From the NCBI GenBank assembly GCA_047618505.1, contig JBLHLB010000026.1:1-22682 (forward strand): 22,682 nucleotides of DNA, in the 5' to 3' direction. Within the stretch, counting starts at the first letter, position 1; each line of letters opens with the position of its first letter. Positions 1-8,700 of the stretch are shown in pieces. A program made the position numbers and the translations under genes. The notes beneath the pieces were generated by a model, which worked only from the letters and a program-made list of their open reading frames with translations, was not told the DNA's origin and made no database searches. The stretch is from JBLHLB01 sp047618505 (GTDB lineage Bacteria; Planctomycetota; UBA1135; GCA-002686595).

Positions 1-2715
1 GTTGCTCCCACGGATCGCGCGCAGAATCTGCGTCTCGGCCTGACTGCCCACCTCTGTACCGTAGATGTAGGGCGGGTTCTCGCACCACTCCGAGGCATTC
101 CCCATTACGTCGTGGAGGCCGAATGGGTTTGCCGGATAGGTGCCCACCGAGGTGATCGTGACGACCGGCTCCCCAGGCACGCTTGGGACCCTAGCCAACT
201 GAGCGGCGCCGCGCAGGTCGCTCGGGTCGTCACCAGTCCACCAGATGGTCGTCGTGCCGGCGCGCGCTCCGTACTCCCACTGCCTCTCGGTAGGGAGGGT
301 GAGCTCGAGCCATTCAAGCACTCGCTTGCAGTCAGGCCAGTCCACCAGGTTGACCGGGTTGTTTGGCCTGTGGGGAACCCACGCCCCCCGCTGGTCATCG
401 TCTAGTTGGTAGAGGCTCGGATTCATGCCCGTGCAGTACGTCCACTGCGCCTGGGTCATCTCGTATTTCGACAGGAAAAAGGCCCTGACGTCAACCTCGA
501 CCGTTGGCTCCTCCCGTCTGTTCAAATCGTTGTTGCCGAAGTTATCGAAGTCGTCAAAGTTGTCGAGCTCAGGGTGATTCCTCTGGGCTCCCATCAGGAA
601 GCTCTGCTTCGCCCGCAGGAGCACAAAGACCAGTCCGGTCGAATCGGTCCGCACCAAGGGTCCGTCCGGGTCCGGGCGCACCGCGGGGTCTCCCGAGAGG
701 AGCGCCGCGAACTCCCACAATCCCGAAATGGGGTCAGGTCCGAGTGGAACGAATCCCATCTCGGGAATCGGCTTCAGGTCCGGGTAGGCGACATGGATCG
801 CGGAGCGTGCCTCGGACCAAGCCTCCGCATACTCTCCGCCGGCGGCGAAACCGGCCTCCAGCTCCTTCGCCACCCGAATCCGCCTCGGAACGCTCCAACC
901 GTGCTCTACCGAGACAGCCTCATCGCCAAATAGGCCTGTGCGCGGGTCGATGAACCCCTCGAGACCGACCACCAGACCGTTCAGCATCTCGTGCTGGGCG
1001 CGATCGCCCTCCTCCACGAAGTTGTAGGTTCGTCGGCGCTCGCGTTCCCATTCCATCGGAGCAATCTCCGCCTCAAGGATCTCGGCGCGCGCGTAGGCTT
1101 CCTCAAGCGACTCGACTTCCATCCCAGCCTCGATCATCTGGAGCCGGGCCTTGAGCTCGGCCGTCTTGAACGCAAGTTCATCGGCGCGGGAGTAGCTCTC
1201 CCGATCGTGCGCCTTCTCCTCGTCAGTCCAAGGAAGGGCCCGCGCTCGCAACGTGGCGCGCTCCTCCCTATATGCCGAGAGCCCAGAAGTCAGCGTCCGA
1301 GCCCGCTGCTGCCATTCCCCTAGGGCGGGGAGCATGTCGGGGTACGGCGGCCATAGCTCGTCAGCGTCCAGCGTGAGCTTCCGCAGGCTGCCGGCGTCGG
1401 CCATGGGCTGGAGCGCGCGCGCCACCATCGCGTTACTCTTGGCATCGAAACGAGCCGCTTCTACCGCATAGGTACCCACGAGGCTGCCAACGGTGAGCAG
1501 GGCGACGACCGTGACAGAGACGCGATTGCGGCGGACGAACTTGCGAGCCCGATAGAGCGCCCCCGGCCTGCCAGCGAGCACGGGCTCGTTGGCGAGGTGG
1601 CGGCGGAGGTCCTCTGCCAATTCCGATGCGGAGGCGTAGCGCCTAGCGGGGTCGCGCTCGAGCGCCTTCATGCAGATCCAGTCCAGATCGCCCGTAAGCT
1701 GACGGGCCAGCGTGCGCTCGTCCGCACCGCGCAACGCCGCGAGCGTCGAAGCCCGCCCCTTGCTGCGCCGCAGGCGCGCGCTCGGGGTCGGCGGGTCCTT
1801 CGCCAGGAGCGCGTGCTGCCCCCCAGTCGGAGTTAGTGGCGAGGAGGTCTCACGCTCGAAAGGCAGAAGTCCTGTCACGAGCTCGTAGAGCACCACGCCC
1901 AGCGAGTAGATGTCCGTGCGCGTATCAATGTCGACGGCGCCGGGATGCGCCTGCTCGGGGCTCATATAGTCGAGCGTTCCCAAGATTTGGCCAACGCTTG
2001 TATGCAGGGTGCGCTCTGTCAGCCGGCCAGTCGTAGCTCGCGCCACTCCGAAGTCGATGATCTTGACTACAGTCCGTTCGTTCTGGTCGGCAACGAGCAG
2101 GTTGGAGGGCTTGAGGTCACGATGGATGACACCCTTTTGATGAGCGTGCTGCACGCCGTCGCAGACACCCAGGAAGAGCGCGAGGCGCTCGGGTGTCGTC
2201 AGGCCTTTCCCATCACAGTGCTCGGTGATCGAGTCCCCACCGACGAATTCCATCACGAAGTACGGTCGTCCGTCGTCGGTCGCGCCCGCATCAAAGACCT
2301 GCGCGATGTTGGGATGGTCCATTCGCGCGAGGGCCTGACGTTCCGCGTAGAAGCGCGCAACAATCTCTGCACTGTCCATCCCCGGCTTGATGAGCTTGAG
2401 CGCCACGCGCCGAGTGACCGGCTCAAGCTGGTCGGCGGCGTAGACCTCGCCCATGCCGCCCTGGCCAATCCGTTCGATCAGCCGGTAGGGACCAATCTCG
2501 GTCCCAGCCCGCGAGGGCATCTCGGGCCGAACCTTGCACAGGATGTCCTCGCCGGTGAGACCTGCGAGCAGGCGAGTGAGTTCGTTGCGCAACGCGGCGT
2601 TGGAGCCGCACTCGCGCTCAACGAAAGCAGCGTGCTCTTCGGAATCCAAATCGGCCCCGCGCTCGAAGAGCACGTCCAGACGTTCCAGGTCCTCGGCGGA
2701 TAGCTTCGTGCTCAC
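1..2715 (-). CDS. Bifunctional Ser/Thr protein kinase / formylglycine-generating-enzyme (FGE) domain protein, C-terminus cut by window edge
   Basis: The minus-strand frame is open for 905 codons from a GTG at 2715 to the window edge. Seen: an N-terminal helical stretch (about 1-70), then a complete Hanks-type kinase domain with glycine loop GQGGMGEVY (84-92), the ATP lysine in VALKLIK (K107), the catalytic loop HRDLKPSN (D200), DFG (D221) and the activation-segment end YMSPEQ. One membrane segment lies at about 399-418, followed by a charged, Glu/Arg-rich and probably coiled-coil region (about 440-580). From about 700 there is an FGE-sulfatase (C-type-lectin fold) domain with FLMGAQ, LPTERQWEYGARAG and GLHDVMGNASEWCE (866-879). 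Inference: a transmembrane receptor kinase whose FGE domain faces away from the cytoplasm and binds a ligand or partner; enzyme activity of that domain cannot be judged because the C-terminus is missing. The start overlaps the stop of the upstream sigma-factor gene (GTGA), so the two are co-translated. Kinase and sigma pairs of this kind are known in planctomycetes. Confidence 0.93.
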   Translation of the reverse strand, partial: MSTKLSAEDLERLDVLFERGADLDSEEHAAFVERECGSNAALRNELTRLLAGLTGEDILCKVRPEMPSRAGTEIGPYRLIERIGQGGMGEVYAADQLEPVTRRVALKLIKPGMDSAEIVARFYAERQALARMDHPNIAQVFDAGATDDGRPYFVMEFVGGDSITEHCDGKGLTTPERLALFLGVCDGVQHAHQKGVIHRDLKPSNLLVADQNERTVVKIIDFGVARATTGRLTERTLHTSVGQILGTLDYMSPEQAHPGAVDIDTRTDIYSLGVVLYELVTGLLPFERETSSPLTPTGGQHALLAKDPPTPSARLRRSKGRASTLAALRGADERTLARQLTGDLDWICMKALERDPARRYASASELAEDLRRHLANEPVLAGRPGALYRARKFVRRNRVSVTVVALLTVGSLVGTYAVEAARFDAKSNAMVARALQPMADAGSLRKLTLDADELWPPYPDMLPALGEWQQRARTLTSGLSAYREERATLRARALPWTDEEKAHDRESYSRADELAFKTAELKARLQMIEAGMEVESLEEAYARAEILEAEIAPMEWERERRRTYNFVEEGDRAQHEMLNGLVVGLEGFIDPRTGLFGDEAVSVEHGWSVPRRIRVAKELEAGFAAGGEYAEAWSEARSAIHVAYPDLKPIPEMGFVPLGPDPISGLWEFAALLSGDPAVRPDPDGPLVRTDSTGLVFVLLRAKQSFLMGAQRNHPELDNFDDFDNFGNNDLNRREEPTVEVDVRAFFLSKYEMTQAQWTYCTGMNPSLYQLDDDQRGAWVPHRPNNPVNLVDWPDCKRVLEWLELTLPTERQWEYGARAGTTTIWWTGDDPSDLRGAAQLARVPSVPGEPVVTITSVGTYPANPFGLHDVMGNASEWCENPPYIYGTEVGSQAETQILRAIRGSN

Positions 2716-3338
2716 GCGCCTTCCCCACGCTCGGACAGCCGCTGGTTGAGCCACGCCTTTGCAAAGCGCCACTCGCGCTCCACCGTGCGGGAGGAGACTC
2801 CCAGCACCTCGGCAATCTCTGGCGGACCGAGTCCGCCAAAGAACGTCAGCGTCACGACCTCTGCCTTGCGCGGGTAGCGGCCCTCGAACTCCTGAAGAAC
2901 CTCCTCGATCGCAAGCATGTCGTCGCTCGGACCATCTGCAGTTAGCTCGAAGACAGTGTCCTGGCCAACGCGTCGCAGGTTTCCCCCGTGCTTGAGACTG
3001 TCCTTCTGCTTCAACTTGTTCGCCAAGATGTCACGCATGGCCCGCGCCGCCGCGCCGAAGAAGTGCGCCCTCCCTTGCCAGCCTGCGTCGTTCGACCCGG
3101 CGAGCTTCATGTACGCCTCGTGCACGAGGGCCGTCGCCTGGAGAGTCTGCCCCGGCGCGAGTCGCGCCATGCGGGCCCCCGCCAGTTTGCGCAGGTCTGC
3201 GTAGAGCAGCGGCAGCAGTTCCTCGGAGGCGAACCTATCCTGCGTTCCTGCCGCGCCCAAAATTCGGGACACCGCCTCGAGGGTGCCCTTCGATGGGGGG
3301 TCCGGTGGCTCGTTCATCGACTGCGGTAGATCGCTCAT
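2712..3338 (-). CDS. ECF-like RNA polymerase sigma factor (planctomycete Sigma70_ECF type)
   Basis: The protein is about 208 residues. Region 2 reads LLPLLYADLRKLAGARM, then the family hallmarks TLQATALVHEAYMKL and RAHFFGAAARAMRDILAN. Region 4 has a helix-turn-helix, PPEIAEVLGVSSRTVEREWRFAKAWL. This is the ECF subgroup (TIGR02999/PF07638-like) that in planctomycetes is often encoded beside Ser/Thr kinases. Role: directs RNA polymerase to a regulon; by context its activity is probably controlled by the kinase that follows with a 4-base overlap (GTGA). Start choice: the frame is open back to a TTG at 3347, but an ATG at 3338 is more likely; an internal ATG at 3317 also exists. The first ten codons (MSDLPQSMNE) lie inside a dispersed repeat (see 3312-3393), so the true start could be 3317. 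No anti-sigma gene is seen nearby. Confidence 0.93.
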   Translation of the reverse strand: MSDLPQSMNEPPDPPSKGTLEAVSRILGAAGTQDRFASEELLPLLYADLRKLAGARMARLAPGQTLQATALVHEAYMKLAGSNDAGWQGRAHFFGAAARAMRDILANKLKQKDSLKHGGNLRRVGQDTVFELTADGPSDDMLAIEEVLQEFEGRYPRKAEVVTLTFFGGLGPPEIAEVLGVSSRTVEREWRFAKAWLNQRLSERGEGA

Positions 3339-3393
3339 AAGTCCCAACGCTGCAGAGTGGATACTCCTAGATCATACCCCGGCGATCGCCGCA
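3312..3393 (+). repeat. Dispersed intergenic repeat, copy A
   Basis: Aligns by eye with copies at 10889, 13559, 16064 and 19862. The left end CTGCGGTAGATCG (from 3321) corresponds to CTGTGGTAGATCG in the 19880 copy. The right end holds CCGCA (3389-3393), which can pair with TGCGG (3322-3326). A further match to the right half of the family (ACGAGGGCTGCGG, about 3547-3559) suggests this copy is interrupted or diverged. On the minus strand it encodes the peptide remnant GTYERST, parallel to AYDRSTT in the 19862 copy. Confidence 0.6.
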
Positions 3394-3833
3394 TGTGCTG
3401 ATGCACAAATGCACTTCCCTGGAGATAATTTGACGGTCAGCATCATGCTTCGAGCTTTGCAGCCCGCTACGGGCGATGCTGTCGATGACACGAAGGGCGC
3501 CTACAACCCAGGTGAGGCTCGCGGGGCAACAGTCGTTGTTCCACCAACGAGGGCTGCGGCAATCAACCGATGCAAGCCTCGTCTCCTGTCGAGAGACAAG
3601 GCCATACGGCGGGTAGCACGAGTCTGTCGTAGGCGCTGTAAGAAGGAGCCTGATTACCATCATCAAGATCGCTTCGAGAGCACCTTCTTCGGAAACAGGG
3701 CAACCCCCGGGGATCGCCTGCGGTCGCGGACCTGGGCTGCTCAACAAACCGATTCAACCGTTGCATGCACACTGCTGAACCATTTGATGGTGATCGGTCC
3801 CCCAAGGTCAGTGGCAATTCGAGGCAAGCCAGC

Positions 3834-3879
3834 TCGGTAGGGGAGACGCGCCTCCTTTCCAATTGCGCCCCAACGCCGC
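3834..3879 (+). repeat. 46-base repeat, copy F1
   Basis: Matches 5610-5656 in the same orientation. The conserved core is GAGACGCGCCTC, an imperfect palindrome, followed by TTTC-AATTG-GC--CAACGCCGC. On the minus strand one frame is open in both copies and reads GVGAQLERRRVSPT here against GVEAQFEMRRVSPT in the other. The two copies flank a segment of about 1.75 kb that carries the beta-barrel gene. Confidence 0.6.
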
Positions 3880-4037
3880 GCAGCATGCGTCGGCCAATTT
3901 TCCACGGGCTTCATCATCGGTACTTCCGCGTTTGCTGAACCGACGACGCAGTTGTGTTCTTTCACTGCCCTTGGGAACGGTGCGCCTGCGTCACGGCGCA
4001 GCAACCTTTCGATACCCCCTTCGCTGGGTGTACATTC

Positions 4038-4088
4038 AATCCAGATGGTCAACTGGTGCCGCGGACGAGGTTTTCGGTAGGCACAGGA
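4038..4088 (+). repeat. 50-base repeat, copy G1
   Basis: Matches 13899-13950 in the same orientation: ATCCAGATGGTCA-CTGG-GCCG-GGA-G, then AGGCACAG. On the minus strand both copies can be read as a (Q/R)xTIWI peptide (HQLTIWIE here, LQVTIWID there). Each lies to the right of a copy of the A/C repeat family, so they may be two parts of one composite element. Confidence 0.5.
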
Positions 4089-4123
4089 ATGCGCGGTCAT
4101 TTCGCTTTATGCGCCGACGCCCC

Positions 4124-4972
4124 TTATCCCGAAACAACCAAGCCAAAGCCAAAGCCGGGAATGACTCCTGACGGGCGATCGTCGTCCAGTTCGAAGTAGC
4201 CGCCATAAATGCCGGCGTGGGAGCCGATGGGCACAAAGGCCTTGATGCCCCAGACGTCATAGTCGAGACCGCCCGCCTGGGGCGATCCGGATACAACGCC
4301 ACCCTCGTCGCCTCCCCCGCGCGCGTCAAAGATATCGTAGTAGGGTTGCAGGAGCACGGGGCCCAGGTTGATGCCGAGCTGTGATCGAATCACCAGATTG
4401 TCGGGGGGCGCTCCCGTGCGGAAGTCGTAGCCGGTTTCGACGGCGGCGAACCAGCTGCCGGTGCGCGCCTGATAGTGTGCGATGCCCCTCGCACGCCAAT
4501 CGGTTTGACCTGCGCCAAGGGACAAGAAGCCGTCCGTTTCGTAGTTCTTGAGATCGGTTTGCAAACCCGGGGCAGCCAAAAAGTGCAATTCACCTGGGCC
4601 GATCTCACGCTTCCACAACCGCCACTTGGCATAGACTTGAATGTCAGTCAGGTTCTCTTCGGCAGGCACAATGGGGAACTGGCTGAATTCGGCCTTTTGG
4701 TACAGGGGTTGGATGATCACATCCAAGTCATCCCGCAGGCCGAAGTTCAAATAGAGACTCATGGACTTGCGATCCACATCAAGAACGCTGCCCTGGCCTT
4801 GGCCAATGGTTTCTTTAAACTCAGCTTCTTGGTAGGAGAAGCCGACCAACCAACCGCCGCTTCCGCGCAGGTAGCCGTTCTCCCCCTGTGCGGAAACAAG
4901 AGGGCCAAGGACCAAGATCACCAGGCTAGACTTTAGCGACCAAACACTCAGGCGAAGGAGGGGCGAGGGCAT
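4124..4972 (-). CDS. Secreted outer-membrane beta-barrel-like protein
   Basis: A protein of 282 residues. It begins with a good Sec signal peptide (MPSPLLRLSVWSLKSS, then a VILVLGPLVSA hydrophobic core with likely cleavage after SA). The mature part alternates polar and hydrophobic residues with frequent aromatic and glycine residues (SLYLNFGLRDDLDVIIQPLY, DIQVYAKWRLWKRE, LGINLGPVLLQPYYDIF, AGIYGGYFELDD), as in small barrels of the transporter/MetA-pathway type. It does not end in the classical terminal Phe or Trp, so barrel membership is inferred. Start choice: the frame is open back to 5128, but those 52 residues do not look like protein, whereas the ATG at 4972 begins the signal peptide and has a -10-like TATTCT (4985-4980) seven bases upstream. 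It appears to be monocistronic, flanked by long non-coding gaps and by the direct repeats at 3834 and 5610. Substrate unknown. Confidence 0.8.
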   Translation of the reverse strand: MPSPLLRLSVWSLKSSLVILVLGPLVSAQGENGYLRGSGGWLVGFSYQEAEFKETIGQGQGSVLDVDRKSMSLYLNFGLRDDLDVIIQPLYQKAEFSQFPIVPAEENLTDIQVYAKWRLWKREIGPGELHFLAAPGLQTDLKNYETDGFLSLGAGQTDWRARGIAHYQARTGSWFAAVETGYDFRTGAPPDNLVIRSQLGINLGPVLLQPYYDIFDARGGGDEGGVVSGSPQAGGLDYDVWGIKAFVPIGSHAGIYGGYFELDDDRPSGVIPGFGFGLVVSG

Positions 4973-4979
4973 GGCATAG

Positions 4980-4985
4980 AGAATA
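4980..4985 (-). promoter_or_regulatory. Candidate -10 element for a leaderless transcript of the beta-barrel gene
   Basis: TATTCT on the minus strand ends seven bases before the ATG at 4972, and no Shine-Dalgarno sequence is present. No good -35 hexamer is visible at 16-18 bases. Three other genes in this window have the same arrangement. Confidence 0.35.
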
Positions 4986-5739
4986 CGGGGCCAGGCGCAC
5001 GGGATTGTGCAGGACCCGAAGGCTACGAAGGCTGGTGCTACATGTCGAAGGCCATGCCATCGCCGCCCACAATAGGTCTCTGCCTGGGACTTTCCCTGCT
5101 GATAATCATGCACTGGCCCCAAAAGCACTGTTTCGGTGGGGTTTCAGCATCCCACAACCTGAGTGGAATAGGGCGTTGCTCCACAATTCATCCCACTGGA
5201 GATCCGCAATCGGGCGCAGCTCATGATTCGGGCCTCGTCCTCCGAAGCCTCTAGTACGAAATCCCACGTTCAGCCGACCGACAAGACAAAGTATCGCGTC
5301 ACCAACTGACCCCGGTATGCCGGGCACTTGTTCGAAGTGGCGAGATCACGCTGCGGATCTCTGAGGAAGCGCTTTAAGCCAGGGTGCCCGCGGCCACTGG
5401 AAGGAGCGGAGCTCCCCATGGGTACTGCAAGTTGGCGATCGCAACTGCCTTGACACTTCGCCTGCTCTTCTACTTTCCCCTGCCTCAAGTTGAGGGATTC
5501 CTACGCTCACTCTTAGGGCTCAGGGACATTGGTGTACAGGCTCCTGTTCACACGACGTAGTCGCGCCGGACGCTGGCGCTCTCTGCCCATTTCGATGAGG
5601 CTAAGCCCATCGGGTAGGTGAGACGCGCCTCATTTCGAATTGTGCTTCAACGCCGCCGATCGAAGGCGCGACCGGTTTCTACGAAACCATGGACGGGGCC
5701 AACACACTCTTTGTGTCAGGCGGGCAACTTGGGATTGGG
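4986..5739. other. Divergent intergenic region, no supported gene
   Basis: Between the start of the beta-barrel gene (minus) and the DUF1549/DUF1553 gene (plus), so it must hold both promoters. It contains short open frames only. One at 5106-5327 (minus, 73 codons) is compact and has a less Arg/Ser-biased composition than its neighbours, but has no domain I recognise. The repeat copy F2 lies at 5610-5656. I see no RNA gene. Confidence 0.5.
5610..5656 (+). repeat. 46-base repeat, copy F2
   Basis: Second copy of the repeat at 3834-3879, same orientation, sharing the GAGACGCGCCTC core. It ends about 95 bases before the start of the DUF1549/DUF1553 gene. Confidence 0.6.
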
Positions 5740-5745
5740 TACACT
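5740..5745 (+). promoter_or_regulatory. Candidate -10 element for the DUF1549/DUF1553-DUF1501 operon
   Basis: TACACT lies six bases before the ATG at 5752. There is no Shine-Dalgarno sequence in front of that ATG, which is compatible with a leaderless mRNA. A matching -35 box is not evident. Confidence 0.35.
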
Positions 5746-5751
5746 CTGCCC

Positions 5752-8700
5752 ATGAGAGAGACCGCTCACCAGATGCAATCGAGCCTCAATGGGGCCTGTC
5801 GTTTTCTGACATCGGCCCTCGGCCTGGCGCTCTTGGTCGGGGGGGATTTGCAGGCGGGATCCCTGCCCTCCGGTGGCGCCCAAGAGGTCGACGTTGCCGG
5901 GCAATTTGGCACTGAGGTCTATCCACTGCTCGAAGCGCGCTGCTTCAAGTGCCACGGTCCGGAAAAGCAGAAGTCCGGGCTGCGATTGGACTCTCGCGCC
6001 CGGATCTTGAAAGGCGGCGAGGAAGGTCCGGCCCTAGTGCCCGGCGATCCCGACGGCAGTCTCCTGATCGCTGCCATCAGGCGGCAAGAGGAACTTGAGA
6101 TGCCTCCGAAAGAGGCGCTCTCCCCCAAAGAGGTGGAAGTCCTAGTGAGCTGGGTCCAGGCCGGCGCCACGTGGCCGGAGAGCTTTGTAGCAGCCGAGCA
6201 TGCTCCCGGCGCATCATCAACAAATCCTGTGACTTCCCCCGATGCGCCTGCCATGACTGGCGAGCCCATCCACTTCAACCGCGATGTGCGTCCGCTCCTC
6301 TCGAACTCATGTTTTAGCTGCCATGGTCACCAGGAATCCGCTCGCAAGGCGAAGATTCGGTTCGATAGTGAAGAGGGTCTCTTTGGTCTCAGCCGTGGCG
6401 GTGAAAGCCTCATTGTGCCCGGAGATCCGGATGCGAGCTTGCTGTACCAACGCATCACGCACACGGACATTGACGAGCGCATGCCTCCCGAGGAGGCCAA
6501 CCTCGCATTGACCCCTGCGAATGTGGCGACGATTCGTGCGTGGATCCTTCAGGGCGCGAACTATGAGAGCCACTGGGCGTTTATCGTGCCCGCGCGGGCG
6601 CCTCTCCCTGAAGTCAAGAACACTGAGTTCGCACGCAACGCAATTGACCCCTTCGTTTTAGCGCGACTTGAAGGCGTGGGAATGACTCCCTCCCCAGAGG
6701 CCGATCGCCGCACACTGATTCGACGCGTGTCCTTTGACCTCACGGGCCTGCCGCCTACTCGAGATGAGGTGGTTGCATTCCTCGACGATCAAGCGACCGG
6801 GGCCTTTGGTCGAGTTGTGGATCGACTTCTGGCCTCGCCACACTTCGGGGAACGGATGGCCCAGGCCTGGATGGACCAAAGCCGTTATGCCGACACGAAC
6901 GGATACTCCATCGACGGCGGTCGACATATGTGGCTGTGGCGCGATTGGGTCATCAATGCCTACAACCAGGACCTGCCCTTTGATCAATTCCTGCGCGAGC
7001 AATTGGCCGGGGACCTCCTTCCGGACGCGACGCAACAACAGCTTGTTGCGACAGGTTTCAACCGCAACCACATGATCACCCACGAGGGCGGGACGATCCC
7101 CGAGGAGAACCTCAACAACTACTGCGTGGATCGAGTGAAGACCACGTCTGAAGTGTTTCTCGGCTTGACGATGGCCTGCGCGCAGTGCCACGACCACAAG
7201 TTCGACCCCCTTAGCCAACGGGACTTCTACGGGTTCTACGCCTACTTCAACACATTGGATGATCGCGCCCACGATGGCGACGGCGGGAGAAACGCTACGC
7301 CGTCCCTCGAGGCAATCAGTGCCATTCGGCACCAAGACACGGAGGCGATTCAGGCTCAAGTAGCCTCGGCCAAACGCTTGCTCGCCACCCCAAGTCTGAA
7401 TCATCAGTTGGCTTGGGAGGCTCTTCGAATTGATGCCCAGGAGGAGCGTGGCAAGGACATGCGCCTGCACCCCCTGGAGACTCTCTCCGCTAAGACGCCC
7501 GAGCTAGACGTGGCCAGGATCACCGTTCTTGAGGACGGCTCAGTGCTCAAGAGCAGCAACCACAGCCAGGCCTTTACCGTTTCCTCGCGCCTTCGCTCAC
7601 GGGAGATCCCCCCGGTGACCGGCATTCGAATCGAGTTCTATCCCCATCCGGATGTGGGGGACGGTTCCTTGGGGCATGGCGCGGAACCGCGGCAGGGGAG
7701 TTTCGGGCTCTCTGCCGCGAGCGTTTCGGCCGGAACGGTGCCCTCGAATGAAATCGACTGGAACCATTTGGTGCCTCTGCGGGACGCCACGGCCAGCTAC
7801 TCCCATGCCGACTTTCCCGCGCGCAATGTCCTAGACCCGCGCGCGATCAACGGTTGGTCGCCCCTGGGTCGCACGAAGGAACCTCAGCACCTCACGTTGA
7901 TCTTTGACGCTCCCGTTGACCCCGCCGAATGGGACTGTTTCACAGTCAACCTCTCAGGAGTGAACCGCGACACCGGTCATTCCGCGCCCGGTCACTTTCG
8001 GATATTCGCCGTCACCGGCAACGACGACACGCCCACGTTGCCTCCCTTCCTAGAGACAATCCTCACCATTCCCCGGCAGGAACGCACAGCGGAACAGAGC
8101 CGCAGCCTCCTGGTCTTTCAGGCCGCGAACGATCCTGGCTTAGCCTTTCAACGTGAGGTTCTGGCAAGCCTTGAGCAGCGTCTGCACGATATGACGCAGC
8201 CCCATTCGACGCTGGTCATGAACACCGCGGACAATCCGCGTAAGACCCATCTGCTCGAACGAGGTGCTTACGACCAACCGGGGGAGGAGGTGAGTCCCGC
8301 TCCGCCGGCCTTCCTGCCGCCACTACCCGAGGGGGTTCCCAACGATCGTCTGGCCCTAGCTGATTGGTTCGTCTCCCCCGAGCACCCGCTCACCAGTCGC
8401 GTCGCAGTCAATCGCCTGTGGCAACTCCTGTTCGGCACCGGCCTCGTCGCCACATCCGCTGACTTTGGTTCCCAAGGCGAGTGGCCTAGCCATCCGGATT
8501 TGCTAGACACCTTGGCCGTGGACTTCCTCGAGAGCGGCTGGCAAGTCAAGCGCATGCTGAAACAGATGGTCATGAGCGCTACTTACCGACAGAGTTCCCA
8601 TGTCAAAGCGGAGAGCCTCGCCTTAGATCCCCAGAATCGATTGCTGTCCCATGGACCGCGCTTTCGTCTGCAAGGTGAGTTCATTCGCGATGCAGCTCTG

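Larger units (their letters stand above)
3394..4123. other. Long intergenic region without a supported gene
   Basis: Between the sigma-factor gene and the beta-barrel gene. Several open frames of 100-185 codons exist on both strands, but they overlap one another, have no recognisable domains and are rich in Arg, Ser and Cys, as expected of non-coding GC-rich DNA. The stretch holds a weak continuation of repeat copy A (about 3545-3572), one copy of a 46-base repeat (3834-3879) and one copy of a 50-base repeat (4038-4088). I see no convincing terminator or RNA gene. Confidence 0.55.

Noticed and set aside
1945..2703. 252-codon plus-strand open frame
   Set aside because: It is antisense to the kinase domain, whose motifs are all present on the minus strand; long antisense frames are expected in GC-rich genes.
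3283..3840. 185-codon plus-strand open frame across the sigma-factor start and the following gap
   Set aside because: It overlaps a real gene and repeat copy A, shows no domain and has a composition typical of chance frames.
3741..4100. 119-codon minus-strand open frame downstream of the beta-barrel gene
   Set aside because: It spans the F1 and G1 repeats, and the matching stretch of F2 has a stop in this frame, so it is better explained as repeat sequence than as a gene.
6658..7470. 270-codon minus-strand open frame
   Set aside because: It lies antisense within the DUF1549 domain and has no recognisable features of its own.
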